From Deltaproteobacteria bacterium (GTDB lineage Bacteria; Desulfobacterota; Desulfarculia; Adiutricales; Adiutricaceae): 6,589 bases of DNA. The position numbers and the translations under genes are program-made. This document shows positions 1 to 6,127 of this stretch, in pieces (positions within the stretch are counted from its first letter, which is position 1; every line of letters begins with the position of its first letter). The stretch is from the NCBI GenBank assembly GCA_031269135.1, contig JAISZP010000114.1, forward strand, positions 1-6,589. Direction: 5' to 3'. The notes under the pieces were generated by a model that saw only the letters and a list, made by a program, of their open reading frames with translations, was not told the origin of the DNA and did not search any database.

Positions 1-1025
1 GCCATCAAAAGAGTATTTTCGGGATTGTGCCATATCCGCTGGAAGCTTTGCTCGCGGATGGAGCCTAAAACCACAGTCCGCCAAAACTGATCCGGATGGA
101 CCAAACCATTCCAGGAGATGGCGGCTATGCCGTGCCCCGAACTTGATCCGCCGTTGAGCTTCAAAAGCTCAAGAGCCGATTCAGCCTCTTTTATTCGGCC
201 TTCTTGAAGGAGTTTCAGATATAAATATGGTCCGTCGGATTGATTGTCGACCGTCAAGACTTCGGGTTTGAGGCCCTGCTGGTGCAACTCGCGGGTCTTG
301 CGGGCAATCAGATCGATGATCTCGCGCGTTTCGGCGAAACTTAAGGATTCTCCGGCCAGAGCGGGATTATTGCCATGGTCGACCAAGTGGTAAAAACAGA
401 TCCTGGGTATGCCTTCCGAGACCATCAAGTTGAATATTTCTTCGATATCGTCTTTATTGCTTCTGGTCAGCGTAAGTCTCAAGCCCACCTTCAGACCAGA
501 CTCGCCGGCTATCCTTATAGACTGCAAAGCGCCTTTGAAGGCCCCGACGCGGCTTCTCATGCGATCGTGGGCGTCTCCAAGGCCGTCTAGACTTATGCCT
601 ACGTAGGAGAGGCCTAGATCTTTCAATTTTAGGGCTTTATCGCGGTCAAGGAGAAGTCCGTTGGTCGACAGCACCGTTCTGGCGCCTCTTTTGACGGCCA
701 AGCCGATGAGTTCGAAGATATGCGGATGGGTCAAAGGTTCGCCGCCGGAAAAAAGGATGACCGGAACGCCGAAATCGGTCAGGCTTTCCACCAAAGCGAC
801 GGCCTCGTCATGAGTCAGCTCGTCCGGCGCCCGTGACGGCGTCGCCGAGGCATAACAATGGACGCAGCTCAAGTTGCAGGCTTTGGTCATATTCCAAACG
901 ACGACCGGCCTTTTATCCTCGGAAAATTGCAGCAAATGGCTGGGCAATTTCATGGATTTACGCCCATAGCGCAGAACATCGGACGGCTCAACCGTGCCGC
1001 AATATAATTTTGAAACACCAATCAT
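1..1025 (-). CDS. ahbC: AhbC-like radical SAM protein (12,18-didecarboxysiroheme deacetylase), 3' end outside window
   Basis: The reading frame starts at ATG 1025-1023 and stays open to the left edge, giving 341 complete codons. The C-terminus is missing. The N-terminus (MIGVSKLYCGTVEPSD, then KLPSHLLQFSEDKRPVVVWN) matches my memory of AhbC proteins and supports this start; the ribosome site is weak (GAAAG). The radical SAM CX3CX2C cluster is C50, C54 and C57 (CNLSCVHC), and the SAM-binding GGEP is at 94-97. STNG at 120-123 and ISLDG at 144-148 are normal for the fold. Near the visible end, HPDQFW (310-315) precedes the region where the family has a C-terminal cysteine cluster, which is not in view. 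AhbC removes two acetate side chains from didecarboxysiroheme in the siroheme-dependent route to heme b used by sulfate reducers and archaea. The related NirJ proteins of heme d1 synthesis are the main alternative, but the N-terminus favours AhbC. It follows the cytochrome genes on the same strand after a 207-bp gap. Confidence 0.85.
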   Translation of the reverse strand, partial: MIGVSKLYCGTVEPSDVLRYGRKSMKLPSHLLQFSEDKRPVVVWNMTKACNLSCVHCYASATPSRAPDELTHDEAVALVESLTDFGVPVILFSGGEPLTHPHIFELIGLAVKRGARTVLSTNGLLLDRDKALKLKDLGLSYVGISLDGLGDAHDRMRSRVGAFKGALQSIRIAGESGLKVGLRLTLTRSNKDDIEEIFNLMVSEGIPRICFYHLVDHGNNPALAGESLSFAETREIIDLIARKTRELHQQGLKPEVLTVDNQSDGPYLYLKLLQEGRIKEAESALELLKLNGGSSSGHGIAAISWNGLVHPDQFWRTVVLGSIREQSFQRIWHNPENTLLM

Positions 1026-1083
1026 TAAAAAAATCTTTCGTGAGCAGGATTAAATCAACCAGTCAACCAGGTTCCGTTTGACG

Positions 1084-1153
1084 ACCGTGCATGTCGCCTG
1101 CGTAAGGCGACATGACGAAGTCATGAAATGCGGCGCCGTATTTTACGGTAAAA
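1084..1153. repeat. Dispersed structured repeat, copy 1 (direct repeat of 5988-6057)
   Basis: These 70 bases align without gaps to 5988-6057 in the same orientation, with 55 identical positions by hand count; the first 19 bases are identical. Weaker similarity seems to continue to about 1194 (against 6098), with small indels. The copy contains three short hairpins: CATGTCGCC/GGCGACATG (1090-1098 with 1106-1114), CATGAC/GTCATG (1111-1116 with 1120-1125), and CCGTA/TACGG (1136-1140 with 1144-1148). It lies between the end of ccsA and the start of ahbC. No gene or transposase is attached to it, and its family is not recognised. A MITE-like or REP-like element is possible. Confidence 0.75.
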
Positions 1154-1191
1154 ATAAGCCGAAGCTGATGAATTCAGAGCTTTTAGGCGTC

Positions 1192-1236
1192 AGCCGAAGT
1201 CATTTTTTAGCCGAAGTCATCGTCAGCCAAAGTCAT
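1192..1236. repeat. Short tandem repeat (AGCCGAAGTCAT x3) reaching into the ccsA stop codon
   Basis: AGCCGAAGTCAT occurs at 1192-1203 and 1209-1220. A one-mismatch copy, AGCCAAAGTCAT, is at 1225-1236. The spacing is 17 and 16 bases. A related piece, AGCCGAAGCTGAT, is at 1157-1169. The last unit contains the ccsA stop codon (TGA at 1235-1233, minus strand), so the array begins exactly where ccsA ends. Its role is unknown. It may be replication slippage or part of the larger repeat region 1084-1194. Confidence 0.7.
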
Positions 1237-2021
1237 TGATAACTGTGGACGCTCCCTGCGGCAGTGGGCAGATAGGATATGCCCAGCCAAGTAATCATGA
1301 GAAAAATGAAGCCCAGCGGCAGGATCATCAGCGCAGCCTTGGAATGCGCTCGAAGGGGATCCAGTCGCAGGTGAAGGTAGGCGAGGTAAGTCGCCAGCGT
1401 GATGAAGGCCCAGGTCTCTTTGGGATCCCAGGACCAGTAATGACCCCAGGCTTGTTTGGCCCAAAGGGCGCCGGTGATCAGGCCAAGCATGATCAGTCCC
1501 AAGCCGACGTGGACCACGTTGTCGATAAAATCGTTGAGGGCCTTGTCCGGCTCGGATTTCCGGCTGGTTCTTCTGATTTGGATGATTGAGGCCACGGCGG
1601 AGGCCGCCAAAAGAGAATAAGAGAGCATGTACAGGGTGACGTGGGGCACAAAATAAAGACTCTGCAAGGCCGGCATCAGGGCCTTGGAGTGGATCTCCGG
1701 GCGGACCATGTTGATGACGGTAAAGACGCTGGCCAAAACGGCCGTGAAAATCAAAAGCCAACTGTAAGGCCAACGCTTGTAGGCCAATAGTCCGGCGACC
1801 GGCAGAAAAAAGGCGTACCACAGACGGGTTTCCCCCATGGTCCTAAGCGGAGGCCTTTCGAGAAACGACCACAGTCCAACGATGAAAATGAAAGTCACCG
1901 CTCCGCCCAGGGCGATACATAAGGCCGCTTTCCTGTTTTTGCGCAGAAATATCAGCAAAGCCCCCGACAGCCATAGGGCTATCGACAAGGGACCCAGATA
2001 ATTATGCCAGGCCCAGGACAT
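1233..2021 (-). CDS. ccsA: CcsA/ResC-type cytochrome c biogenesis protein (System II heme handling subunit)
   Basis: This is a 262-residue polytopic membrane protein. It carries the WWD heme-handling motif of the CcsA/CcmC/CcmF superfamily at 192-206 (WGHYWSWDPKETWAF). By position, H127 (in PHVTLYMLSYS) and H259 (in VHSYQ) correspond to the two external histidines flanking the WWD segment. H217 (in AYLHLRL) fits the transmembrane heme-ligand histidine. With ResB, CcsA moves heme across the membrane and attaches it to CXXCH cysteines outside. Its ATG follows the resB stop after one base, and a GGGGAAGG ribosome site lies inside the end of resB, so translation is probably coupled. In epsilonproteobacteria the equivalent NrfI is a single fused CcsBA protein; here the halves are separate genes. 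The placement next to nrfHA suggests it serves the Nrf hemes, possibly including the CX2CK site, but it could also be the general cytochrome c synthase. Confidence 0.92.
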   Translation of the reverse strand: MSWAWHNYLGPLSIALWLSGALLIFLRKNRKAALCIALGGAVTFIFIVGLWSFLERPPLRTMGETRLWYAFFLPVAGLLAYKRWPYSWLLIFTAVLASVFTVINMVRPEIHSKALMPALQSLYFVPHVTLYMLSYSLLAASAVASIIQIRRTSRKSEPDKALNDFIDNVVHVGLGLIMLGLITGALWAKQAWGHYWSWDPKETWAFITLATYLAYLHLRLDPLRAHSKAALMILPLGFIFLMITWLGISYLPTAAGSVHSYQ

Positions 2022-2022
2022 G

Positions 2023-3303
2023 TTATCGCCTTCCCCGAATCACCAGGCCGACGCAGCCGACCGCCAGGATGATGAAACCGGCGTAAGCCAAATACAGCCA
2101 GCGATCTTTGACCAGCTCGAAACCGGACCAGGCGGATGCCGGGCCGCTTGCGGAGTCGTAGTCGTACTGGTAGATTAGCCACTGGCCTGCCCGCAGAGGG
2201 TGATTGACCGAAACTTCTGACTCGATCTCCTGACCTTGGGCGGTGAAGACTTTCACCTTGGACAAAAAGCTTTTAGGTTCCGGATTCACCATCAGCAGCA
2301 CAGGACTGTGAGCGCCTTCCACCGTCCCGCCAGGTCCCAACATCAGAGGGACTGTGGGAATAAAATCGTTGCCGGCCGAAAGCCAGCCGCTGTAGACCTC
2401 TCCGGAGTCAAGATCCGTCGCCTTGACCTGGGCCGCCTGGACGGCGCCGTTTATAATGGCCCTGGTGAAAATTCCCTCGCCTGCCGGGGTGGCGAGCGGC
2501 AAAAAATTCAAAACTTCAATTTGGTACTTTCCTAAACGACCGATCGGAGAGCGAGTATCGATCTGATAAAAATCAGGCTTTTCTTCCGACGGCAGAATCT
2601 CGCCCATGACAGGATCGAAGAGCGTCAGCCTGGCCGGGTACTGCTCCATGATGAAGTCATCCAAGCGAATGGCCAGATCCAGTTCCTTGATTTCGTCTCC
2701 CTGGCTGGAACGCCACTCCACCCCTCCCTCGGGAACCCGCATGATTTCTCTCTCCCGATCGGCCGCGCCCAGTCCGGCGGCCAAAAGGATCAACCACAGA
2801 CCCAGGTGGTTTAAGGCGAAGATCTTTCTTTTGAAAGAAAATTTGACGACTATGGTCGTCCCCAGGGCTACGAGGATGATGAAATAGAGACAATCGAAGG
2901 GCCAGGAAGAAGTGACCTTGTAGAAGCCCAGGCGGCTCATCAGGCGGGGGAAAAAATGAGAGGCCAGATCGGGCGGTATTTCGGTCGCCTGGGGGGAATA
3001 CTGAGGAATCAGCCCCATGGCCAGCGAAAATAGAGCGATTGCTCCGATGAGGATGACGGAAAAAGGGACTGAGGAAAAAAATCTGACTGCCTTACGGGCG
3101 CGAAAGAAGCGGGACGATAGACATAAAACCGCCAAAACCGCAGCCAAAACCAGATTGACCGGCCAGGCCAGCAGCTTTATGGGAGGAGCGCCTAGCCACC
3201 ACTGGGCGGCGAAACCGCCGCAAACCACCGCCAAAACTAGAACAAGACTCTCCCCGTAACCCCAGGGCCAGCTCCAAAATCGTCTATTGTAGGGTGCATT
3301 CAT
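2023..3303 (-). CDS. resB: ResB/Ccs1-like cytochrome c biogenesis protein
   Basis: This 426-residue protein has the ResB layout. Hydrophobic segments lie near 18-36, 46-64, 80-100, 137-154 and 163-180. A large extracytoplasmic domain follows (about 185-400), and one C-terminal segment (about 401-423) ends at a basic tail. The N-terminus FWSWPWGYGES resembles the CcsB part of NrfI-type fused CcsBA proteins. Family-like stretches are VNHPLRAGQWLIYQYDYDS (366-384) and ELVKDRWLYLAYAGF (396-410). H166 (in ALNHLGLW) could be the CcsB transmembrane heme ligand; that is an inference. ResB is thought to hold the apocytochrome and work with CcsA in heme ligation. The ATG at 3303 begins the conserved N-terminal region, and its ribosome site is poor. 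resB lies 137 bp beyond nrfA with a strong hairpin in between, so its expression may depend on readthrough or on a separate promoter that I could not identify. Confidence 0.9.
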   Translation of the reverse strand: MNAPYNRRFWSWPWGYGESLVLVLAVVCGGFAAQWWLGAPPIKLLAWPVNLVLAAVLAVLCLSSRFFRARKAVRFFSSVPFSVILIGAIALFSLAMGLIPQYSPQATEIPPDLASHFFPRLMSRLGFYKVTSSWPFDCLYFIILVALGTTIVVKFSFKRKIFALNHLGLWLILLAAGLGAADREREIMRVPEGGVEWRSSQGDEIKELDLAIRLDDFIMEQYPARLTLFDPVMGEILPSEEKPDFYQIDTRSPIGRLGKYQIEVLNFLPLATPAGEGIFTRAIINGAVQAAQVKATDLDSGEVYSGWLSAGNDFIPTVPLMLGPGGTVEGAHSPVLLMVNPEPKSFLSKVKVFTAQGQEIESEVSVNHPLRAGQWLIYQYDYDSASGPASAWSGFELVKDRWLYLAYAGFIILAVGCVGLVIRGRR

Positions 3304-3384
3304 AAAAACGTCGACCTGGGTCGCTAACAGAAAAGTAAAGTCATCTCGGATAAAAGGCGGTTTTGTAAATACCAGTCTTGTTAG

Positions 3385-3417
3385 GAGAAAAAGGGAGCCT
3401 GACGCTCCCTTTTTCTC
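3385..3417 (-). terminator. Intrinsic terminator or attenuator between nrfA and resB
   Basis: The arms GAGAAAAAGGGAGC (3385-3398) and GCTCCCTTTTTCTC (3404-3417) are perfect inverted repeats of 14 bp around a five-base loop. Read in the direction of nrfA transcription, a GC-containing upper stem is followed by a run of five T. This is a good Rho-independent terminator shape, although the T run is inside the lower stem. It lies 24 bp past the nrfA stop and 81 bp before resB, so it could end nrfHA transcripts, let some readthrough into resB-ccsA, or protect the nrfHA mRNA 3' end. The arms are nearly symmetric (A run opposite T run), so it could act on either strand. Confidence 0.8.
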
Positions 3418-3440
3418 GCTGGCGAAACTGACTTCACCTT

Positions 3441-4928
3441 TTAGATGCGTCCCTCAGCTTGGGCCTGGGCCAGCCACTGGGGAACCACTGTAGATAAAAA
3501 TCTGGCTTTTGGGGCGGTCAACTTGGCCATATCCAAACCGATATAGGCCTGAGCCTTTTCTTTGGTGGAAACATCAGGGAGTTCCAAATCGGTGATGTTG
3601 TGGGCCCAGAAGATGTCCTTAAGCAGGAGCTGAGCCTGCAGGGCCTTGTCCAAGCCGTGGGAGAGGATCCTCTGGGTCTCGACCGGGGCGTGGAAGGGCG
3701 CTCCGTGGGAGGCTACACCAAAGTCCCAACGCCACTGGGACTGGCGCAGCAGTTTTCGGACCTCTACGAGTTCCTCATCGGGGATTCCGGCATCTATGGC
3801 TATCTTGGTCAGGATGTGGGCCTTGGCAAGTTCGGGTTCGAGGCGGTTGCGGGTCTCAAGGAGCTTATCCTGCCGATCGTAGACGAAATTTATCAGGTCG
3901 GCTTCGGAGTCCCGGTGACAGACCTGGCAGGAGGCGGCAACGTTTTGCAGGGGACTGACCAGATGGTGATCGGAATACTTCACGCCGCCTTCGGAAATGT
4001 AAGGCATGTGGCAATCGGCGCAGGACAGACCTTTCTGACCATGGGGACCTAACAGAAACAACTCGTAGTCGGGGTGCTGAGCCTTGAGCATCGGCGCCTT
4101 GCTGAGGCCATGGGTCCAGTCGGTGTAGGCCACCTCGTCGTAATAGTCCTCCATGTTCTCCATGGTGTAGCCCTTATCCCAGGGGAAGGTCAAATATTTG
4201 CCGTCGCCCTGGAAATAATACTCCACGTGACACTGGGCGCAGACCAGACTCCTGAGTTCCTGGGTGGTGGAAGTATCGACGTTCTTACCCATTCTCTGGA
4301 AGGCTTCCCTCAAAGCCGGCCTGGTGATGGTCAAATTCATGTTGACCGGGTTGTGACAATCGGCGCAGCCGATGGGGTTGACGACCTGGGGTCCCATCGA
4401 ACTCCAGGGAGATTTGTAGAATTCCGCGGCGCCCAACTGTTCGATCATCCTGGGCACGTCCGGACTTTTGCAGGACCAACAGGTGGCCGGCTGCATATCT
4501 TTGAGATCGTCGATGCCGGGTGCGCCTACCCTCAAGGTCTTCCGCATGTCTTCAATGGTGTAGAAATGCCCCCTGGGAGCGTTGTAATCACGACTGAAAG
4601 CATAACCGGACCAAAGAATGACCATGTCCGGTCGATCGGCTAGGACATCCTGAAAATTATTGCCGAGGTGCTTGCTTTTGAAATCCATCTCGGCCGTCTT
4701 TTTCCAGGTTTCAAATTCCCGGGGATAATTTAGCCCCCAGAGCTCGCTTTTGGGCTCGATGCCGGTTATCTCGACCTTGGTGTTGTTGTAGATGGAGGCT
4801 ACCTCGGCCCGCCTGACCGTCACGGAAGCCGCTATCAAGGCCAGAATCACCACCGCCACAGCCACGCCGCAGAAGATGCCCAAACCAATGATCCAGGGTC
4901 CATACTTGTTGGAATAGAATACGCTCAT
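3441..4928 (-). CDS. nrfA: Ammonia-forming cytochrome c nitrite reductase, catalytic subunit NrfA
   Basis: This 495-residue pentaheme protein catalyses six-electron reduction of nitrite to ammonium outside the cytoplasmic membrane. The catalytic heme site is CX2CK (CWSCK, 150-154), where lysine replaces the usual histidine. Four CX2CH sites follow at 188-192, 230-234, 303-307 and 334-338. Active-site residues can be placed by context: R119 (APRGHFY), Y237 just after the first tyrosine-flanked calcium ligand E236 (CHVEYYF), and H285 (KAQHPDYE). K282 and Q284 are the other likely calcium ligands. All key residues are present and the length is normal. Residues about 11-34 form one hydrophobic segment without an obvious AXA cleavage site, so it may stay as a membrane anchor. 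The ATG at 4928 has GGAG six bases upstream. It is the second gene after nrfH, separated by an unusually long 248-bp spacer. Confidence 0.97.
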   Translation of the reverse strand: MSVFYSNKYGPWIIGLGIFCGVAVAVVILALIAASVTVRRAEVASIYNNTKVEITGIEPKSELWGLNYPREFETWKKTAEMDFKSKHLGNNFQDVLADRPDMVILWSGYAFSRDYNAPRGHFYTIEDMRKTLRVGAPGIDDLKDMQPATCWSCKSPDVPRMIEQLGAAEFYKSPWSSMGPQVVNPIGCADCHNPVNMNLTITRPALREAFQRMGKNVDTSTTQELRSLVCAQCHVEYYFQGDGKYLTFPWDKGYTMENMEDYYDEVAYTDWTHGLSKAPMLKAQHPDYELFLLGPHGQKGLSCADCHMPYISEGGVKYSDHHLVSPLQNVAASCQVCHRDSEADLINFVYDRQDKLLETRNRLEPELAKAHILTKIAIDAGIPDEELVEVRKLLRQSQWRWDFGVASHGAPFHAPVETQRILSHGLDKALQAQLLLKDIFWAHNITDLELPDVSTKEKAQAYIGLDMAKLTAPKARFLSTVVPQWLAQAQAEGRI

Positions 4929-5008
4929 AATGATCTCCGATTAATCTCAAAAACGGATTTTTAATTTAGAGATATTGATTTTTGACGATTAAACTTATTT
5001 AAAAACTT

Positions 5009-5034
5009 TTAAATATTGGGTTTTCAATATTTAA
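5009..5034 (-). promoter_or_regulatory. Inverted repeat (hairpin) in the nrfH-nrfA spacer
   Basis: TTAAATATTG (5009-5018) and CAATATTTAA (5025-5034) are a perfect 10-bp inverted repeat around a six-base loop. The stem is nearly all A-T and no T run follows it, so a strong terminator is unlikely. It could be an RNA stem affecting the stability of the nrfHA transcript, or a binding site for a dimeric regulator. Its function is unknown. Confidence 0.45.
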
Positions 5035-5084
5035 CAGCTAATTTTTTGCCAGATAACCTTTTAACTTTTAAAGTGTTATATTTC

Positions 5085-5152
5085 TAAAATATCATGTTCT
5101 CTAAAATATTATGTCCTATGAATATTATGCTTTATAAATATTGTATTTTCGT
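5085..5152. repeat. Degenerate 16-17-bp AT-rich tandem repeat, about four units
   Basis: Units begin near 5085, 5102, 5119 and 5136. They share an AATATT or AATATC core at 5088, 5105, 5121 and 5137, so the spacing is 17, 16 and 16 bases. The first three units also share ATG after the core (TAAAATATCATG, TAAAATATTATG, TGAATATTATG). The array sits just past the nrfH stop codon. Low complexity in AT-rich DNA could produce part of this pattern. Confidence 0.5.
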
Positions 5153-5176
5153 TTAGTATCCGCCGACGACTTGCTC

Positions 5177-5743
5177 TTAGTTCAACATCTTATCCAGCCA
5201 GGCCGGAACCGGCGAAGAAGGTAAAGGCAAGTTGACGTTTACGTTGGACCCCAGCCCGCTGATGGAGGTATGGACCAGGTCCTGGTGACAATCCCAGCAG
5301 ACTTTTTTCTCTCCTGCTCTTATCAGATCGTAATCCACGTCCATCTTGATGAACTCGGTCACCAGAGGGGAATGGCAACGGATGCAGTTCTCCAATAAGA
5401 CTTCTTTGGTGCCTTCTCTGGCCCTGATCACTTGAGGCTCCGCCCCGACGGTAAAAACAGCAGCATGGTAGAGTCCATCCCAGGCTTTGAAGGCATATTC
5501 CCTTATGATTGTATCGTTGGGCACGTGACAGTCGTTGCAGTTGGTCCAGATGGCGTGAGAGCTTTTGTCCCATGATTGATAATAGGAACCCATGACATGG
5601 CAATTGAGACAAGTCTCAGGGTCGTCATAGGCATAAGACCAGGCTCTGGAGACGTAAAAAGTATAGACCACAAGACCGGCGAAAATCCCGGTCAGGCCGC
5701 AAAACAGCCAAACCCACTTAAAATTTTTCCACGATTTTCCCAT
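5177..5743 (-). CDS. nrfH: NrfH, membrane-anchored tetraheme quinol dehydrogenase subunit of nitrite reductase
   Basis: This 188-residue protein belongs to the NapC/NrfH family. It takes electrons from menaquinol in the membrane and passes them to NrfA. One membrane anchor lies at about 11-31. Four CX2CH heme sites follow: C45-H49, C69-H73, C120-H124 and C149-H153. The first is CLNCHVM, and M51 fits the CX2CHXM pattern in which methionine is the unusual axial ligand of heme 1. K86 and D89 (in AFKAWDGLYH) fit the conserved lysine and aspartate near the quinol site in the Desulfovibrio vulgaris structure. The length is slightly above the usual 150-180 because of a proline-rich tail. The start at 5743 has a clear GAGGAG ribosome site six bases upstream (5755-5750). 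It is the first gene of the operon, with nrfA next. Confidence 0.96.
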   Translation of the reverse strand: MGKSWKNFKWVWLFCGLTGIFAGLVVYTFYVSRAWSYAYDDPETCLNCHVMGSYYQSWDKSSHAIWTNCNDCHVPNDTIIREYAFKAWDGLYHAAVFTVGAEPQVIRAREGTKEVLLENCIRCHSPLVTEFIKMDVDYDLIRAGEKKVCWDCHQDLVHTSISGLGSNVNVNLPLPSSPVPAWLDKMLN

Positions 5744-5796
5744 GCTCTACTCCTCAACCGCCCTAGAAGGAAAGTTATTAGAAGTTTTTGCTAGCT

Positions 5797-5827
5797 AAGA
5801 CTTCAGTCTTTTGCCGTCAATAGTCTT
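5797..5827. promoter_or_regulatory. AAGACT/AGTCTT palindrome plus extra half-site in the nrfH leader
   Basis: AAGACT (5797-5802) and AGTCTT (5805-5810) form a 14-base palindrome with a two-base centre. A second AGTCTT is at 5822-5827, 17 bases from the first. They lie between the predicted promoter and the nrfH start codon, which suits an operator for a dimeric regulator. The motif does not match the FNR-type TTGAT-N4-ATCAA site, so no regulator can be named. Confidence 0.4.
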
Positions 5828-5859
5828 ATCTTTGTTTTTTTTTCTAGTGATTTTAAATT

Positions 5860-5888
5860 ACCATAACTTTTTCAAAAAATTTTGTCAA
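5860..5888 (-). promoter_or_regulatory. Probable sigma-70 type promoter of nrfH
   Basis: On the minus strand a perfect TTGACA -35 box (5888-5883) is followed after 17 bases by TATGGT (5865-5860), a 4-of-6 match to the -10 consensus. The element faces nrfH and would give a leader of roughly 110 bases holding the AAGACT palindrome and the GAGGAG ribosome site. No other equally good promoter was seen between 5744 and 5987. The region is AT-rich, so chance matches are possible, but a full -35 box with ideal spacing is a fair prediction. Confidence 0.55.
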
Positions 5889-5987
5889 TATATTAATGGA
5901 AAAAAAAGCAAATTTCTTTTGAAATCGTCAGCTTAGAATAAGCCTTATTTTTCAATGCCTTAAACGCCGAGATGAAAAATCAAGTCT

Positions 5988-6057
5988 ACCGTGCATGTCG
6001 CCTGCGCAAGGCGCCGCCCCGAAGTCGCGACAAGCGGGGCCATATTTCGCAGTAAAA
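5988..6057. repeat. Dispersed structured repeat, copy 2 (direct repeat of 1084-1153)
   Basis: This copy is 55/70 identical to 1084-1153 and in the same orientation; shared blocks include ACCGTGCATGTCGCCTGCG and CGAAGTC. The internal hairpins differ from copy 1. The first stem is largely lost, while GCCCCG/CGGGGC (6016-6021 with 6035-6040) forms a new stem enclosing the palindrome GTCGCGAC (6024-6031). It lies upstream of the nrfH promoter, so the two copies bracket ccsA-resB-nrfA-nrfH. Confidence 0.75.
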
Positions 6058-6127
6058 CGGCAAGAAATAATGTTGTTCAGCAATAGATTTTCGTCAGCTT
6101 CAATGTCAGGAGCGCACAATAACGTAG

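Larger units (their letters stand above)
4929..5176. other. Gene-free AT-rich spacer between nrfH and nrfA
   Basis: This 248-bp stretch separates two genes that are usually close together in nrfHA operons. No frame in it looks coding. It is very AT-rich compared with the genes on both sides and contains a hairpin (5009-5034) and degenerate 16-17-bp repeats (5085-5152). The nrfA ribosome site (GGAG, 4938-4935 on the minus strand) is at its left end. A weak minus-strand promoter-like pair (TTGAAA, 17 bases, TTTAAA) overlaps the hairpin, but such pairs arise easily in DNA this rich in A and T. Confidence 0.7.

Noticed and set aside
375..606. Two short plus-strand frames within the ahbC region
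   Set aside because: Both are antisense to the ahbC coding sequence, which is intact across this stretch.
1207..1821. A 204-codon minus-strand frame overlapping ccsA
   Set aside because: It is the same strand in another frame. The ccsA frame has the WWD motif and conserved histidines, while this one has proline- and arginine-rich low-information sequence.
3304..3384. Possible separate promoter for resB
   Set aside because: A TTTACA box can be found but has no fitting -10 partner at normal spacing, so no promoter is claimed.
3600..4052. A 150-codon plus-strand open frame opposite nrfA
   Set aside because: It is antisense to the C-terminal half of nrfA with no family features, so it is a shadow frame.
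4074..4643. A 189-codon plus-strand open frame opposite nrfA
   Set aside because: It lies wholly antisense to nrfA, which has all five heme motifs and catalytic residues. The frame shows no recognisable domain and is explained by the codon use of nrfA.
4990..5034. Weak promoter-like pair (TTGAAA, 17 bases, TTTAAA) upstream of nrfA
   Set aside because: The DNA is almost all A and T, so such matches are expected by chance. Nothing else supports a start site, so it is not listed as a separate feature.
5085..5152. Possible CRISPR-like array in the nrfH-nrfA spacer
   Set aside because: The units are contiguous, 16-17 bp, degenerate and AT-rich, with no unique spacers between them and no cas genes in view.
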